DNA from: Dipetalonema caudispina
Lineage: Eukaryota; Nematoda; Chromadorea; Rhabditida; Onchocercidae
Assembly (NCBI GenBank): GCA_013365325.1
Contig: JABVXV010000059.1
Location: 62,001-126,000 of the forward strand
Direction: 5' to 3'
DNA: 64,000 bases
The notes beneath the pieces were generated by a model that worked only from the letters and a program-made list of their open reading frames with translations, was not told where the DNA came from and did no database searches. The stretch's first letter is position 1; each line of letters starts with the position of its first letter. Both the position numbers and the translations under genes were made by a program. Of this stretch, positions 24,001 to 35,020 are shown in pieces.

Positions 24001-26022
24001 ATTACAGATACGTATCAAACATCAAAGAGTGAAATGAGGAGCGCAGAAACATCTGGTGGTATTATCGGTGCAAGTAGTAGTGGTGCTTCAGCAAATATTG
24101 GATATGGTCCGAGAGCTACAGCTTCTACCTCATTTAGTGCTCGTAGAGGAGGTATTTTTCATCATTCTTCTGTTGTAATATTTAAAAAAAAAGAAAAAAA
24201 GGAATAAATAATAGTTCCATAAAATGTTGAATATGGGATAAAATTGTGTGGTGGTAATAATTGCATCTTATAATTGTTTATTTTGGTTTATTTGTTTGTT
24301 TGATTTTTTTTCCTTCCTTGAATTGTTTGAATTATTTTAAGAAATTTAACAGTGTTACTTTTCATTGCACATTTTATAACCAAAAAAAAAAAGAAAAGGA
24401 AAAAAAAAATCACAATTGCAATTTGCACAATGTCAATTTTGCTAATTTAACAATTTTTTAATGTTAAAAATGACATCAAGAATTGTTATAATTAGAAATG
24501 CTAAGCATCGAGTTTCAGCATTTAAGATAAAAATGTGGTTAGATCTAAAATGATTAAGCTCTATTCTATTCCTCGTCTTAATTATAAAAGCTGCTAAAAA
24601 AGTCATCACAATTGCTTCTAGAAAATGCTTCTACAGATTTATCACTGAAAAAAAGAAAAAAAAAAGCTTAAGCACCAATAAGATTGCAGTGCAAGCACGC
24701 AAAAAAAAAAAAAAGAGAAGTGCACAATAAATTTGCAGAAAATGAGAGAGGAGTTGGCAGTAGAAGGACAACAGGTGGTAATTTATCATCGCATAATTGG
24801 CCCGATGATCTGATTGATATTGTCAATGAACCGATGGGACAGACATTGGATCGAATGAAAAAATACAGTAGTTCATTGTCACAGGTCGATCGAGGTACGA
24901 AACCTCCACATCTGAGAGTTGTGATCAATTTATGATGATACTTGAGGAGGGAGGATAATTAAATTTCAAATTTATCCATTTCGATTTGAAATTTTAAAAA
25001 ATGGACATTTCTGATATCATTTTCGTAGCATTCTTCTCTTCATCGTTATCTTGGGATATATTTTGGGATTAGTTTTTATCGAAAATTTTAACATTGAAAG
25101 ATTTCATTATGAATTTCACTTTGGCTTTGCTTAATTCCTTCTTGCTTTAATATGCGCTTAAATTTGCACTGTTTGAAAACGTATGATTATAACAATTTCA
25201 TCAATATTTAATGCTTATACGACAAAGTATTGGAATATTTTGTTTTGTTTTATGCAATTTTTAGCTAATTAAAAATTATAGAAAATTTTCCGTTTTTTTT
25301 TTTTTTTTTTGCATAAACACACGATATTTTGTTGAAAAGATTGTTTTGTTACGCCGTATAGCAATGCTTTTTAATTTTCATTGTAATTTTTTTTTTTTTC
25401 AAATATGAATTCCATAAGAATTTCGAATTTTTCGCATTTTTTTTTTTTTTGTTGAAACTATTTTCTTCATCATGAAATTTTTATTAGTTAGCTTTCTGTA
25501 TTGAAATAATACTAAATATTTTCAGGATGAAAAATTAAATCAATTTTTTTAATTTAAATAAATAATTTCTATTTGTTATAGATGGGATGGAAGAAAATGG
25601 TCCAATTCGAGAAAGAGTAGAAGAACGATATCAGCGCTCATACAAGGAAGTATGTTTTTGATGATTGTTGTTAAATTTCTTCCTTTCAATTTATTTCCTA
25701 CGATATATAATTTAAACATAATGGAACTTAGAATTAACTAAGTAGGAATGTGAAAGAGAATTTAGTTTTTTTTTTTTTTTTTTATTCTAAAAAGATTTTC
25801 ATTTCTCCTACTCTACCTTTGATTTATTTATTTTTTTTTTTTTTAGATCATTAACATGTAATGTTAGAATGACCAAATTGAACGATGATTTTGAGATATG
25901 TTTGAATACGGTTATAGTTCCTTCATTTTTTCGAATGGGATTATTGGTAATTCAAATACTTATTGATCTTATTCACTAAATTTATATAATAATTTCAGGA
26001 ATATACAACAGGGAGACGATAA
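1..26022 (+). CDS. let-805: LET-805/myotactin-like giant FnIII transmembrane protein (5' partial)
   Basis: In nematodes myotactin is an epidermal hemidesmosome protein that couples body muscle through the epidermis to the cuticle. The visible part has about 27 FnIII domains, a membrane-proximal domain, one transmembrane helix and a tail of about 547 residues. That layout and size are what identify it; the symbol is by architecture, not by search. Exons: 1-368, 477-704, 985-1201, 1409-1538, 1672-1799, 2141-2490, 2588-2866, 2989-3549, 3774-5712, 5903-6086, 6351-6472, 6890-7192, 7920-8213, 8402-8532, 8868-9060, 9162-9250, 9424-9646, 9768-10960, 11259-11435, 11561-11744, 11927-12063, 12211-12495, 12604-13059, 13282-13460, 13708-13988, 18486-18594, 19769-19844, 20275-20362, 20436-20580, 20912-21155, 21361-21475, 21627-21751, 21903-22008, 22940-23290, 24008-24151, 24739-24894, 25582-25649, 25999-26022. 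The first codon is at base 3. The exons sum to exactly 3460 codons with all phases consistent and end in EEYTTGRR-stop. The 5' end, with the signal peptide, lies off the window. A different giant FnIII receptor is the main alternative. Confidence 0.83.
3..13330 (+). other. Myotactin ectodomain: about 27 FnIII domains in a repeating six-type order
   Basis: Each unit shows the FnIII hallmarks: a Pro-rich start, a core Trp in strand B, L-x-P-x-x-x-Y before strand F, and often a terminal PWS. By loop motifs I sort them into types. A: W-x-C in the B-C region. B: GQITGY-type with TYQL. C: a single Cys, then GxIxxYEYE. D: LPPYPP-like with two loop cysteines. E: YNITV with a GT strand. F: GYxIEY and a terminal Cys. 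Approximate positions: A 3-200, F 201-629, A 630-1201, B 1409-2180, C 2181-2490, D 2588-3057, E 3058-3355, F 3356-3870, A 3871-4165, B 4166-4490, C 4491-4785, D 4786-5115, E 5116-5410, F 5411-5708, A 5712-6472, B 6890-7192, C 7920-8213, D 8402-9060, F 9162-9646, A 9768-10065, B 10066-10400, C 10401-10686, D 10687-11320, E 11321-11744, E 11927-12405, E 12406-12795, D 12796-13330. Borders are approximate by eye. Confidence 0.8.
6567..6652. repeat. Intronic inverted repeat, 37-bp arms
   Basis: Bases 6567-6603 and 6616-6652 are reverse complements over 37 bp with one mismatch, separated by a 12-base loop. The element lies in the myotactin intron 6473-6889. It would form a strong RNA hairpin. No target-site duplication is obvious, so a MITE origin cannot be claimed. 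Confidence 0.9.
13989..18485 (+). other. Largest myotactin intron (4.5 kb) before the transmembrane exon
   Basis: This intron separates the ectodomain exons from the transmembrane exon and is far longer than the others in the gene. It is AT-rich with many poly-T and poly-A runs, for example 16722-16758. It also holds a GA repeat near 14594-14613 and a TTC repeat near 16835-16855. The segment 16860-17210 is visibly richer in G and C than its surroundings, with a short inverted repeat (17080-17091 with 17117-17129). I found no other coding exon with good support apart from the candidate start exon listed separately. Confidence 0.7.
17184..17202 (+). other. Candidate alternative first exon for a short myotactin isoform
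   Basis: ATG at 17184 opens MSVWPD and runs into a GT donor (gtacga) at 17203 in phase 1, the phase needed to join the transmembrane exon at 18486. The product would begin MSVWPDASPYAIS and continue through the membrane helix and tail, lacking the whole FnIII ectodomain. It sits at the end of the GC-richer island of the intron, as an internal promoter might. A 19-base match in one of three phases can occur by chance, so this is speculative. Confidence 0.2.
19769..26022 (+). other. Myotactin cytoplasmic tail with four GYxxGF(R/K)(D/E)-type repeats
   Basis: Twelve exons encode about 547 intracellular residues. The tail starts very basic and then has a short helical stretch around QALSSRVEDIRSSLDQK. 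Four repeats follow: GYVRGFRDA, GYVKGLRDA, GYMQGFRDG and GYIDGFKEG, at 20436-20580 and 20912-21155. The second repeat is split across the splice junction. Next comes a helical region rich in Leu, Glu and Lys (21361-21475), and then a long Ser/Arg/Tyr-rich, probably disordered part (21627-24151) with many SR, RS and TP sites suited to phosphorylation. The end is charged and helical, finishing ERYQRSYKEEYTTGRR. No kinase, phosphatase or SH2-like domain is present, which agrees with an anchoring role at hemidesmosomes. Confidence 0.75.
22276..22306. repeat. Short perfect hairpin in an intron
   Basis: Twelve bases at 22276-22287 are perfectly complementary to 22295-22306 around a 7-base loop. The left arm is itself the second copy of a direct repeat. 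The sequence is purely AT-rich, so this may be simple-sequence noise. Confidence 0.6.
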
Positions 26023-29000
26023 GCTGATATATGGATTGATTTTCTAAACAGATGAAAAAAAAAAAAAGAAAAAGAAAAAAGGAGTCAGAATAATCGTTGT
26101 TATATTATTAGTCTAATATTTATTTTTCTAAGAAAATAATTATTTTCTAATGATATGAATAATAGAACAAAAATTGGTATAGTGTGATACGGTGTTTGGT
26201 AATATTAATATTTCCATTTCAATACTTTCATGTTTCTTCCTTCTGATACCCGTTGTTTCTTCACTTATCGAAATATCATTTACATTTGCATTCCTATACA
26301 TAGAATCAACCTTTTTTTTCCTTTTTTTTTTTTTTTTTTTAAAGATGCACAAAAATTTTTCCTTCAAACCATAATCTTAACTTAACTATCATATCATGAC
26401 ATAATCTTTTTTTTTGTTAATAAACAAAATGATTTTTTAAATCGCTATTACTCTTCAATCTGATAATTTTTTATTATTTCATTTTATTTTACTTTTTCTT
26501 ATTCATAAAATATTTTAAATAAATTTTGAAAATTTCTCTTCATTTAATCATAGTAATAAGGCGATTTATCTATCACATTTGTTGTACACCTTAAATTTTT
26601 TAATTTGTTTAATCGTATGATAAAATGTTATATTTTATCTAATTAATAATCATCTATGTTTATATCTTTGAATATGCAACTAATTAAAATACTATTGCCA
26701 GTACTATTTGTTTGTTGCATACAATTCCTCGTAATAATCACTGTCAATTATTATTATTATTCTATTAAAATTTATACTTGCTCAGATTTTAATTTCATAT
26801 GATTTAAAAAAAATTTTTTTTTTTTTTTCTACTTTAATAAACTTAACTTCTTATAAATATATATACATATATATATATATAAATTTTTTTTTTATTTTTT
26901 TACAGATTGACGTATTTCAAAAAAAAAAAAATCATGCATAATTTTTTTTTTTTTTTTTTTTTTAATGTCAGTATGTTAATTATGAACATTTTGATAATAA
27001 GTGTTGGTGATGTATTATTGATTTATTATTGTCCTTATTATTTGATCATATGTAATTTTTTTTTTTTTTTTTAATGCTTCTTTACGCCAATTACTGCTGC
27101 CAATTCCTCATTAGATCAATTTTTTTGATCACTGAGGCAAAAAAAAAAAAAAAAAAAGAAAACAAAACAAAAGGTTATATTATGGAAGAATTGAAAATTT
27201 CACTAATTCTTTTTGTTTTCTCAATTATAATTTAATCAGATATTACATTTTAAATTATAATTATGTAAATGAAACAATTTTAAGATTAAATCAATTATCA
27301 CTTCAATGTACAACTTTTTTTCCCCCCAGGAATTTTTAAGTTTTGAATGATTCGTTGAAAGAAATGATTGGTATGCTAAGTTGCTTTTTTCTTTTTCACG
27401 ATTCATCAACTTATTTGAATTTGTGTGCCTTCTGAATAAAGTGATACGGTTGTTGTCGTTGTTGTTATGTAAAATTATACCATCGACTGTTAATTAATTT
27501 GAAATATCACATATTAAGAATGTAAGAGTGTAAGCTATGATGTATATCAATAGCGATAACCTGAAAATAAAATGACTTACATATCTGAAAATTCAGTTTT
27601 AAAGGACAGGACCAATTGTAAAAAAAATATTGAAATTAAATTGAAAAAATCAATGTTTACGATATCGGCAAATCTCCTCCATCAGATTATTCGACTGTTA
27701 GTGATTGAAACAAATTTCAACTTAGCTATATTGTATGTCCAATACAATTCCAATGTTAATTTCATTAAAGCCTAATCATATTTTGCTTGAGATTCTTTTA
27801 CCTTCCTACTGATCGATGATCAATTGTTATTTTTAAATGTAGAAAGGCATTATTTTGGGAAAGAATTTTTTTGCAATATTTATTTTAGATTTGTTCTGCA
27901 CTCCATACAAATTGAATAAGTCAATTTTAATAATATTCAAGAAGGGAAAAATTTATTGTGGGATTTGATTCGGTAAGCTGATCAGAATATTTTTATAAAA
28001 ATATAAAGGTAAAACTTGTAGAATAATTCATTACTTTTCATTATATGTTTATTATTCAAGTTTTTTTTACCTTCTTACTCACTGATACTACATGAACTTG
28101 TTAACCTATGCTTTAAAGCACTATCTTAATCCTCTCTGCAGTTCCATAAGATCGAGATGAATGGTAATGGGTCAACAGAGGTCAAGGCTGATTGAAATAT
28201 AATAGAATTTTGAGGTGATAAAAAACACTCTTCGTCAATATTCATCTCTTCCTGTCGTTTATTCAATGCTTATTAATTCTTTTTGACCTAATAATGATCT
28301 GATGATAAAGATCATGGAAAAACGACAATTCCTAACTTAAATGATTATTACTAAATGTATGAAAAATGACCATTTAATTGATCGTCTATTTGAAAGTATT
28401 ATATTTCTTTTACCAATTACCAATATTTTTCTCCATAGCGGAAAACAAAAACTGAAAAATTTGCATAAATTTTTAAAGTGATTTAAAAAGAGCTAAAAGA
28501 AATGGCTATCATTGTTTTAATATGATTGAGAAGATCAGGACGCTAATTTTGTTGTTTTTTCCTATATTTCTAATATTCATAACTTTTAATTCATCTACTC
28601 AATATTTATTATCGATTGATCACCTGAGATTTACTTTTAGTAATGATGTTTGTTCATTTTGTAATATAGTAAAATAGTATCTGGTTATGATGTTTCCCTT
28701 TCTCTACTTACCCACATGTATGTCCTGATCGATCCTGACCTTTATTTTTTTGACCTTTACTATCGATGTTACTGTTTAATTGTAGTTACATTAGATACCT
28801 ACTTTTTCTCATATCTCTTTGATGATGAGCAGCTACCATTTTAATCTGAAAATTATAATTTTCTTTTTCATTGTTTACTTTAAAATGATTATAACTTCTA
28901 TGATAATATCATAATCAATCAATAATTTACTTAGGCTTTATAGCAATGGGATCATATTATTCTTAACTATTGCAATATTTGAACTAATGATTAATACATA

Positions 29001-29039
29001 CCTATGTCTGCTTTTTTTCTTTTTTTTTTTTTTCGCAAA
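26023..29039. other. Intergenic, AT-rich, no gene seen
   Basis: The 3' flank of myotactin and the spacer before the RING gene. It holds several poly-T tracts of about 12-23 bases (near 26324-26340, 26941-26963 and 27057-27072) and an AT dinucleotide repeat at about 26855-26881. The short open frames here have no domain, no splice support and low-complexity composition. Confidence 0.6.
26419..26424 (+). promoter_or_regulatory. Candidate poly(A) signal of the myotactin gene
   Basis: AATAAA lies about 400 bases after the myotactin stop codon. In AT-rich DNA the hexamer is common, so this is only a candidate. Confidence 0.3.
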
Positions 29040-30264
29040 ATGTTGAAATGTCCGATCTGTTTGGAAGCTGATGATGGAACACTTATCTTCGCAGCACTAA
29101 AATGTGGTCATGTATTTCATCGAGATTGCATTTCTTCATGGTTAACTGTTCGTATAGTTTTTATAATTATATCTTCCTAATTATTAAGATTATCACATCA
29201 TATTCCAGAAATCCTAAGCTGAATAATTGAATATGATAACACTATTGTTAAAGTATTTATAAATTCTATCATGAAGGTCAAAAATTACTTTAATTGAATT
29301 AAGCAAATATTTGCTACTGATTAAAGAAGTAGCTGAAATTTTCAACCAAATAGAATCTTTGAAATAACCGAAAGAAAGACTATGATGGATTCATTTCAGA
29401 GATTAATGCATAATTTCATCATAGAGGTCATAGAGCATCTTTTTTTTAAATAGATTAATCTGTTACAAATTAGTTTGAGATCGAATTTTATTCCATTGTT
29501 GAATCATTTCAGATTTGCGAGAATATCAAGGTTTGTCCAATGTGTCGAACATTTGCTGACAGCCCTTTGAATTTGTACTTTTTTAGCACCCCTACGGTTA
29601 GTTATTTTATGCAAATTCTGTTTCAAAATTAATTTTTATGAATTTCAACTAGTGGTATTGATTAATGAATTTATAATGTTAATGAAATAATATCCACACC
29701 GAATTAAAATATTTCAAATCCAAGTTTTTTTCAATAGATTCTATCTAAATACCACATAAAATTAATTAATTTTGCTATGAATGAGTAATATATAATAACA
29801 CTCAATATTATAAATAATTAATGACATATTGGTACCAACAATTAACTTGAATACTTGCAGAAAACTAATAAAAATTCCATTAGCAAAAAACTGATGCGGG
29901 GAAAATCGCGATTAAAACGGTATGGACATTTTTGAATTAAAAAAAAAAAAGAGAACTGATAAAATCAGAATCGAATTTGAAAAATTTTGAATCAAAATTG
30001 ATTAAATTTATTGCTTCATTCGATTCGAAAAACTACTCGTTAAAATATTTTCACTTGTGATTTTTTTTTCCTCAAAAATCAAAATGTATGCCAACACTTA
30101 AATCAGTTACTAATTGGATTTTATCACTTTTGGAGTTTCGTTTTTCCAGAAATAAGAAAAAATTTTCGACCCATCAGCAATCTAAATGCCGATACGAGCT
30201 TCGATCCACCGGTCAAATTTCACAAACTGACACCCCTTACTGGTTTCGAATTAGACGACTATGA
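29040..30264 (+). CDS. Small RING-H2 protein, probable E3 ubiquitin ligase
   Basis: Exons 29040-29147, 29513-29596, 29861-29919 and 30150-30264 join in phase to 121 residues. The RING-H2 finger fills the start: C4-x2-C7-x14-C22-x-H24-x2-H27-x2-C30-x13-C44-x2-C47, with a Trp at position 34, which often contacts the E2. RING proteins of this kind pass ubiquitin from an E2 to a substrate. The spacing and the LYFF motif after the last cysteine pair recall the RING of TRAIP, but the coiled coil that follows in TRAIP is absent. The second half is strongly basic (many Lys and Arg, such as SKKLMRGKSRLKR), which suggests nuclear location or nucleic-acid contact. The ATG directly follows a poly-T run without a clear acceptor, so an upstream exon is possible. 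Substrate unknown. Confidence 0.72.
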
Positions 30265-31596
30265 AATTTCATTCTATCATGATATTTAGTGTTTAATGCT
30301 TTTAGATTTTACTCTACTATTTTACCAAATAATTTTATGCCAAATTTAAATTAATTCCAATACATTGAAAAATTTCAACAATCCTTGGATAATTTCATTG
30401 CAAATTCTATCGATTGTTATTAGAAAGATATTGATGAAATTATCTTAATATAAAATGAAAATTATACTTTTCAATTAGGCTCAATTTTTATGATCTTAAT
30501 GATATTGTTGTGCAGAGTGTAATACTCATTAAATTTGCATTTTGGATTCGTATTTCCCTTGCAATCTGCATTTCTGATCATTTATCAGTTACAATTGCAG
30601 CTAATTCTTTAAGTCAATTAGAGATTGTTTTACTCACTTTAGCCTAAATTGTTCAGTTTCGACTGTTTGTAGTCGAGAAATTCATCCAAAATTAAAACTT
30701 GGAAAGTATGTCATGAAGATTGAAGATAAGAAGGTACTATATTTCTCGATCTTAATTTTATCTGATTCATTTTTCTCAGGTATCTTCATGGCAAATATAC
30801 AATTTAAGTTAAATGCAATTAGCGTCTGAAGATAATATTCGTTTCCAAATTTTACAAATTATGTTTAAAAAATGTAAATTTGTTGGTGCTATCAAACTCA
30901 AATTGTTATTTAAGAGATTAAACAAAAAAAAAAAAATGAAAAGCTAATCGAAAAATAAAACTTTTATGTGAATAGTAATTTGACACATCGTCTGATAAGT
31001 CTGATATCACGTCATAATTAACTAGCCATAATATTTATCGAGTCGGTAAATTAATATTTTCAAATTTAGTTAGTATGATTTTCATCTATGTTTAAATTCA
31101 CTTTCAAAATGTACAATGTTTCAGAAACATCCAGTTCCAATAATTCAGAAATGATTGACTTAAAACTATATGTTGCCAGCAATTCTCAAAAATTTGATTT
31201 CAATTTCGAAATCTATGTCTTTTAGTTTAAATTTAAGTTGTCAAACTTCCAGAAATCTATGAAAATTTTCAATTAGGATTTTATAACAAGTGAAAATTAC
31301 TCATTTCATAGTAATTTGTATCAAACAATTTTTCATTCAATATTCATTTGCTTAGAAAAAAAATGGTAAGGTTCCCTGTAGCCATAGAATGCCGCGGAAT
31401 AGTTCTTTCGGCGCCATGTATATCCTCATTGCAACTTTCAACTTCAGTCGATAAGGTCGATCAATCGCGTTATCGATTTATTACTATTTATCCCTTCATT
31501 AGACATTCAGCGATCGATTCCTATCTTTTTTTTTCCTCAGTCCCTGATATCATCAAATATCTGAAACAGTGATATGTATTAATCCATATAGTAAAG

Positions 31597-31838
31597 CAAA
31601 ACATATGTGATTATGATGATCAGAGTGATAACACTATGATGCTATCATTTGCATTTTGTAATATTCATTCCACTTTTTTTTCTTCTACAATTTTTCACCT
31701 TTGACCTTTCTTAAAATACAAAATATATGTGATTATGATGATCAGAGTGATAAAACTATTGTTATCATTTGCATTTAGTAATACTCATTCCACTTTTTTT
31801 TCTTTTACAATTTTTCACCTTTAACCTTTGTTAAAATA
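31597..31838. repeat. Tandem duplication, about 122 bp unit, two copies
   Basis: Copy 1 (about 31597-31718) and copy 2 (about 31719-31838) align along their length with few differences. Both contain gtgattatgatgatcagag and end in tttcacctttRacctttSttaaaata. No open frame or inverted ends were seen, so a local tandem duplication rather than a transposon is likely. Confidence 0.88.
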
Positions 31839-32112
31839 ATGAGTGCTCTATGAAGATGAAACAATTCAAAGGTGTTTCTTTTTGTAATTTAAATAAATAA
31901 TCAAATAGCTTCTTGATGCAAACCCTTCCATTTCTCAACATATCGTTTGTAAAAAGAAGAAAGGAACGGATCCTGTTTCCGATATACTCTCTTTATATTT
32001 GCAGTATTTTGAAAGAGTGGAAAAATGTTTCGGCGAAGTGTAGAAGAGCAAAATTTGTTTCCACCATACAAACATGTTACCCTTTTCAACAATTCAATTC
32101 TATTCATGCTAC

Positions 32113-32147
<35 letters not shown>

Positions 32148-32669
32148 AACTTTTATGGAAAAGAAGCTGAAAATTTTACAGAAAAAGAAGAAGGATATGA
32201 AAAATAAAAAGTAGGAAGGTAATAGAAGAAATGTTGAAAATAACATTAAGCTATAGTGGTTTGATATCTTTCCAACAAATTAATTCAAAAAAAAAAAGAA
32301 AAAAAAAAAGAAAAAATGGAAAAAAAAAAATGAAACAAATCAGCAACATCAAAACTAATTCCTTTCGTCTCACTATATCGCACAATTTTTTTTTCTTTTT
32401 TTTTTTTTTTTTTTTTTTTTTGATGAAAGGAAATCTTCCATCTTTCCTATCAGGTAGTCAATTTTACTGGGGAACTAGTTTTCGGGTGAATCCAACCATC
32501 GGTATGTTTGACAATAAAAGCAATAGGTTTTTTTTAGTAAATAAAAAAATGATGAAAAATTTGCGTTCTATTGGATAGGTTCAATTTCTTTGCATTTTAT
32601 TTCTTGAGGGTTTCATCTAAATGTCAGTTATATTATCCAGAATAGATGGAAACCTTACCTGATTGTCTT

Positions 32670-32694
32670 CTCTCTCTCTCTCTCTCTCTCTCTC
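32670..32694. repeat. CT dinucleotide microsatellite
   Basis: An uninterrupted run of about twelve CT units in intergenic DNA. Confidence 0.9.
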
Positions 32695-33347
32695 TTCTTG
32701 TCCTTTTAAATATTTCATGTTAATACATGGGTGGAACACTACAACTACCTGTTCAGACATTTTCGCATATAATCGGTTTTCCACCACAAAATGACACCCT
32801 TATAAAGATGCTGAAAATACTTCATCTACAAGTATTTTTCAATCATTTCGTACAGCTTTCTTGTACCGTATCGGTAGGTTGATATAAGATGAAAAGAGTG
32901 TATTATACAGTGTAATATGATATTCCAGTTTTGTATGAAAGTTAGTCTAAGTTGATTGCTAATATTAACTTAGGTTTAATTTGTTTGTATAACATTGAAT
33001 TAGGTAAATATCGGAATTATTAGAGAAAATATATGGTATTATTTTATTTAGTATTTTGAGATTTTTTGAACGAAACACAAAAAATATTCTTAATTGATTT
33101 AGGAAAAAAAATAAAGTACTTGTAAATTTTAGTGCTTTTGAAAACTCTCTAACTGGATAATTGTTAGACTTCATTTGAGAAAACTTTTCATTTTATCTTA
33201 AGTTTTACAACAGACTTCTAGATTTGATAAAATATCATACTTTCCTGATATTATTAACAATCTATTATTTCTTTTAAATACAGCGAATTTTCTTTTTTTT
33301 TTCTTTTTTAACGCAAAATTTTAGTACTGTAGATAAGGGACGTTACT

Positions 33348-33414
33348 GGAATTGATGATCACATAGTTGATTTGATGTTTTGGAATTGAAGATCGCATAG
33401 TTGATTCGATGTTT
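33348..33414. repeat. 34-bp direct duplication just upstream of the collagen gene
   Basis: Two adjacent imperfect copies begin ggaattga and end gatgttt (33348-33381 and 33382-33414). They lie 47 bases before the collagen ATG, so they could fall in its promoter or outron. Three or four positions differ between copies. Confidence 0.75.
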
Positions 33415-33444
33415 GATGAAAATCATGTTAAGCAAAGAAAGTTA

Positions 33445-33453
33445 AGTTTACAG
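33445..33453 (+). promoter_or_regulatory. Candidate trans-splice acceptor of the collagen mRNA
   Basis: The sequence agtttacag ends 7 bases before the ATG at 33461. A 3' splice site this close to the start, without an upstream coding exon, fits spliced-leader addition as known in nematodes. Confidence 0.45.
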
Positions 33454-33460
33454 GGAAAGA

Positions 33461-35020
33461 ATGAGCACAAAAACAATGATTGGTATCGCAACGGCAAGTT
33501 GCGCTTGCATCATTGTCACATCTTTGATCGCCGTTTGTGTACTATTCAATGAAATAAACAGTTTGCACGACGACGTTATGGATGAAATGGGTGTCTTCAG
33601 AGTTAGTGTTTTACTTTTCTGAAAGTAAAATTTTCGACAGTTATCCAAATCGATAGCCAATAAGAATTTAATATGTAAATAATGTTATTTATATTGTTTG
33701 AAAGATTTCTTCTTAATTCATAGAAATTACAGGAAATGATTATGTTTGCAGCTAGCTTATTTGATTATTTACAATAATCATAAAGGTTTTAGAATTAAAA
33801 AAGTTAGTTAAGTGTGAATATTATAGAAAGAATAGCAGTAATATTTGCAACAAAATTGCAGATACAATTTTGACAATTTATGAATATAAGTTAATTAAGA
33901 AGCGAGATTAACTCATATTCATATTCAAATTTTTTTTTTTTCAGAGTGTTGCAGACGATACTTGGGAAAGAATAGTAATGCTGCACTTTGGTCCAGGTGG
34001 TCGTCGGCAAGAGACGTTCACCTCTTTGATCAACCGATACAAGCGACAATTCATCCCACCACCACATTGCCGTTAGTTTCCAACTTTTAGCATGAAAAAA
34101 AAACAAAAAAGTGAGCCAAGCAAAAATTTGCATCACTTTATGATATTTTTGAAATTTTAGAAATTATTTAGAGACCAGTTTCATTCAGAAATATACAGTT
34201 AGATAAAACTGCGGATTTTGTTGCAGAATGTCAGGCACCAGATGTGTGCCCACCAGGTCCGCCAGGACCACCAGGTGACAAAGGTGCAAGAGGTATTGAT
34301 GGACCGGTCGGCGAAGATGGTAGAGATGGTGCCAGTGGTGTGTCACTATTAGCGACATACCACTTTCCCGGTGGCTGCATAGAATGCCCTCCGGGACGAC
34401 CGGGACCACCTGGACCTGACGGTCTAGAAGGAGATTACGGAGAGACAGGACGTCGTGGATCACTTGGAAGACCGGGCAAGAATGGACAACGTGGACCACC
34501 TGGACCGCCTGGTGAAATGGGTGAAGCAGGACCAGATGGAGCACCTGGAAGTCCAGGATCACCAGGCAGAGATGGAAAACGAGGCACTGGACCAGAAGGT
34601 CCAAAAGGACCAACTGGACCAAGAGGACCACCAGGCCCACCGGGAACAGACGGAGAGAGAGGTGCCGATGGTGAACCAGGAGAACAGGGCACAGAAGGAC
34701 GACCAGGAAATGATGGTAGGAAAGGCAATGATGGACGTCCTGGACCGGTATATTTGACATTTACCTTCAAAAATTTTAGAATTAACTGAAATTTTTACAT
34801 TTTTCCCTCTCTAAATCATTTGATGTAAGCAAAAAAATCTAAACTAAATCACATCACACTTAACCTTTCATCTATATAGCATTAACATTATTCTTCTACT
34901 TTGCAACTTAATAATTACCGTGTAATATTTCAGCCTGGTAGCCCAGGTGTACCGGGACCAGATGCTCATTACTGCCCATGCCCACCACGAAGTGCAGAAT
35001 ACCTGACGAAGATACATTGA
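33461..35020 (+). CDS. Cuticle collagen
   Basis: Exons 33461-33601, 33945-34071, 34227-34747 and 34934-35020 give 291 residues, a usual size for nematode cuticle collagens. The N-terminus has a hydrophobic membrane anchor/signal segment (about residues 7-33) of the Col_cuticle_N type. A furin-like cleavage site, RYKR, lies at residues 78-81. Cysteines at 89, 91 and 97 precede the first short Gly-X-Y block, which begins near residue 99. An interruption ([16 protein letters not shown]) separates it from the long Gly-X-Y block. The C-terminal cysteines lie in HYCPCPP. These cysteine clusters cross-link the trimer. The triple helix has one two-residue slip at GKRGTGPEG. The protein is secreted by the epidermis into the cuticle. 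The cysteine pattern should place it in a known subfamily, but I do not assign a named gene. Confidence 0.93.

Larger units (their letters stand above)
30265..33444. other. Intergenic, no gene seen
   Basis: AT-rich spacer between the RING gene and the collagen. It contains the 122-bp duplication and the CT repeat listed separately, plus mixed poly-A and poly-T tracts around 32110-32430. Several short open frames there are built on homopolymer runs and are not credible genes. Confidence 0.6.

Noticed and set aside
32231..32578. 115-codon plus-strand frame
   Set aside because: Half of it is poly-Lys and poly-Phe from A and T runs; no domain or splice support.
34185..34770. Two long minus-strand open frames opposite the collagen
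   Set aside because: They are shadows of the Gly-Pro-rich collagen codons; composition is an artefact of the repeat and no splice context exists.
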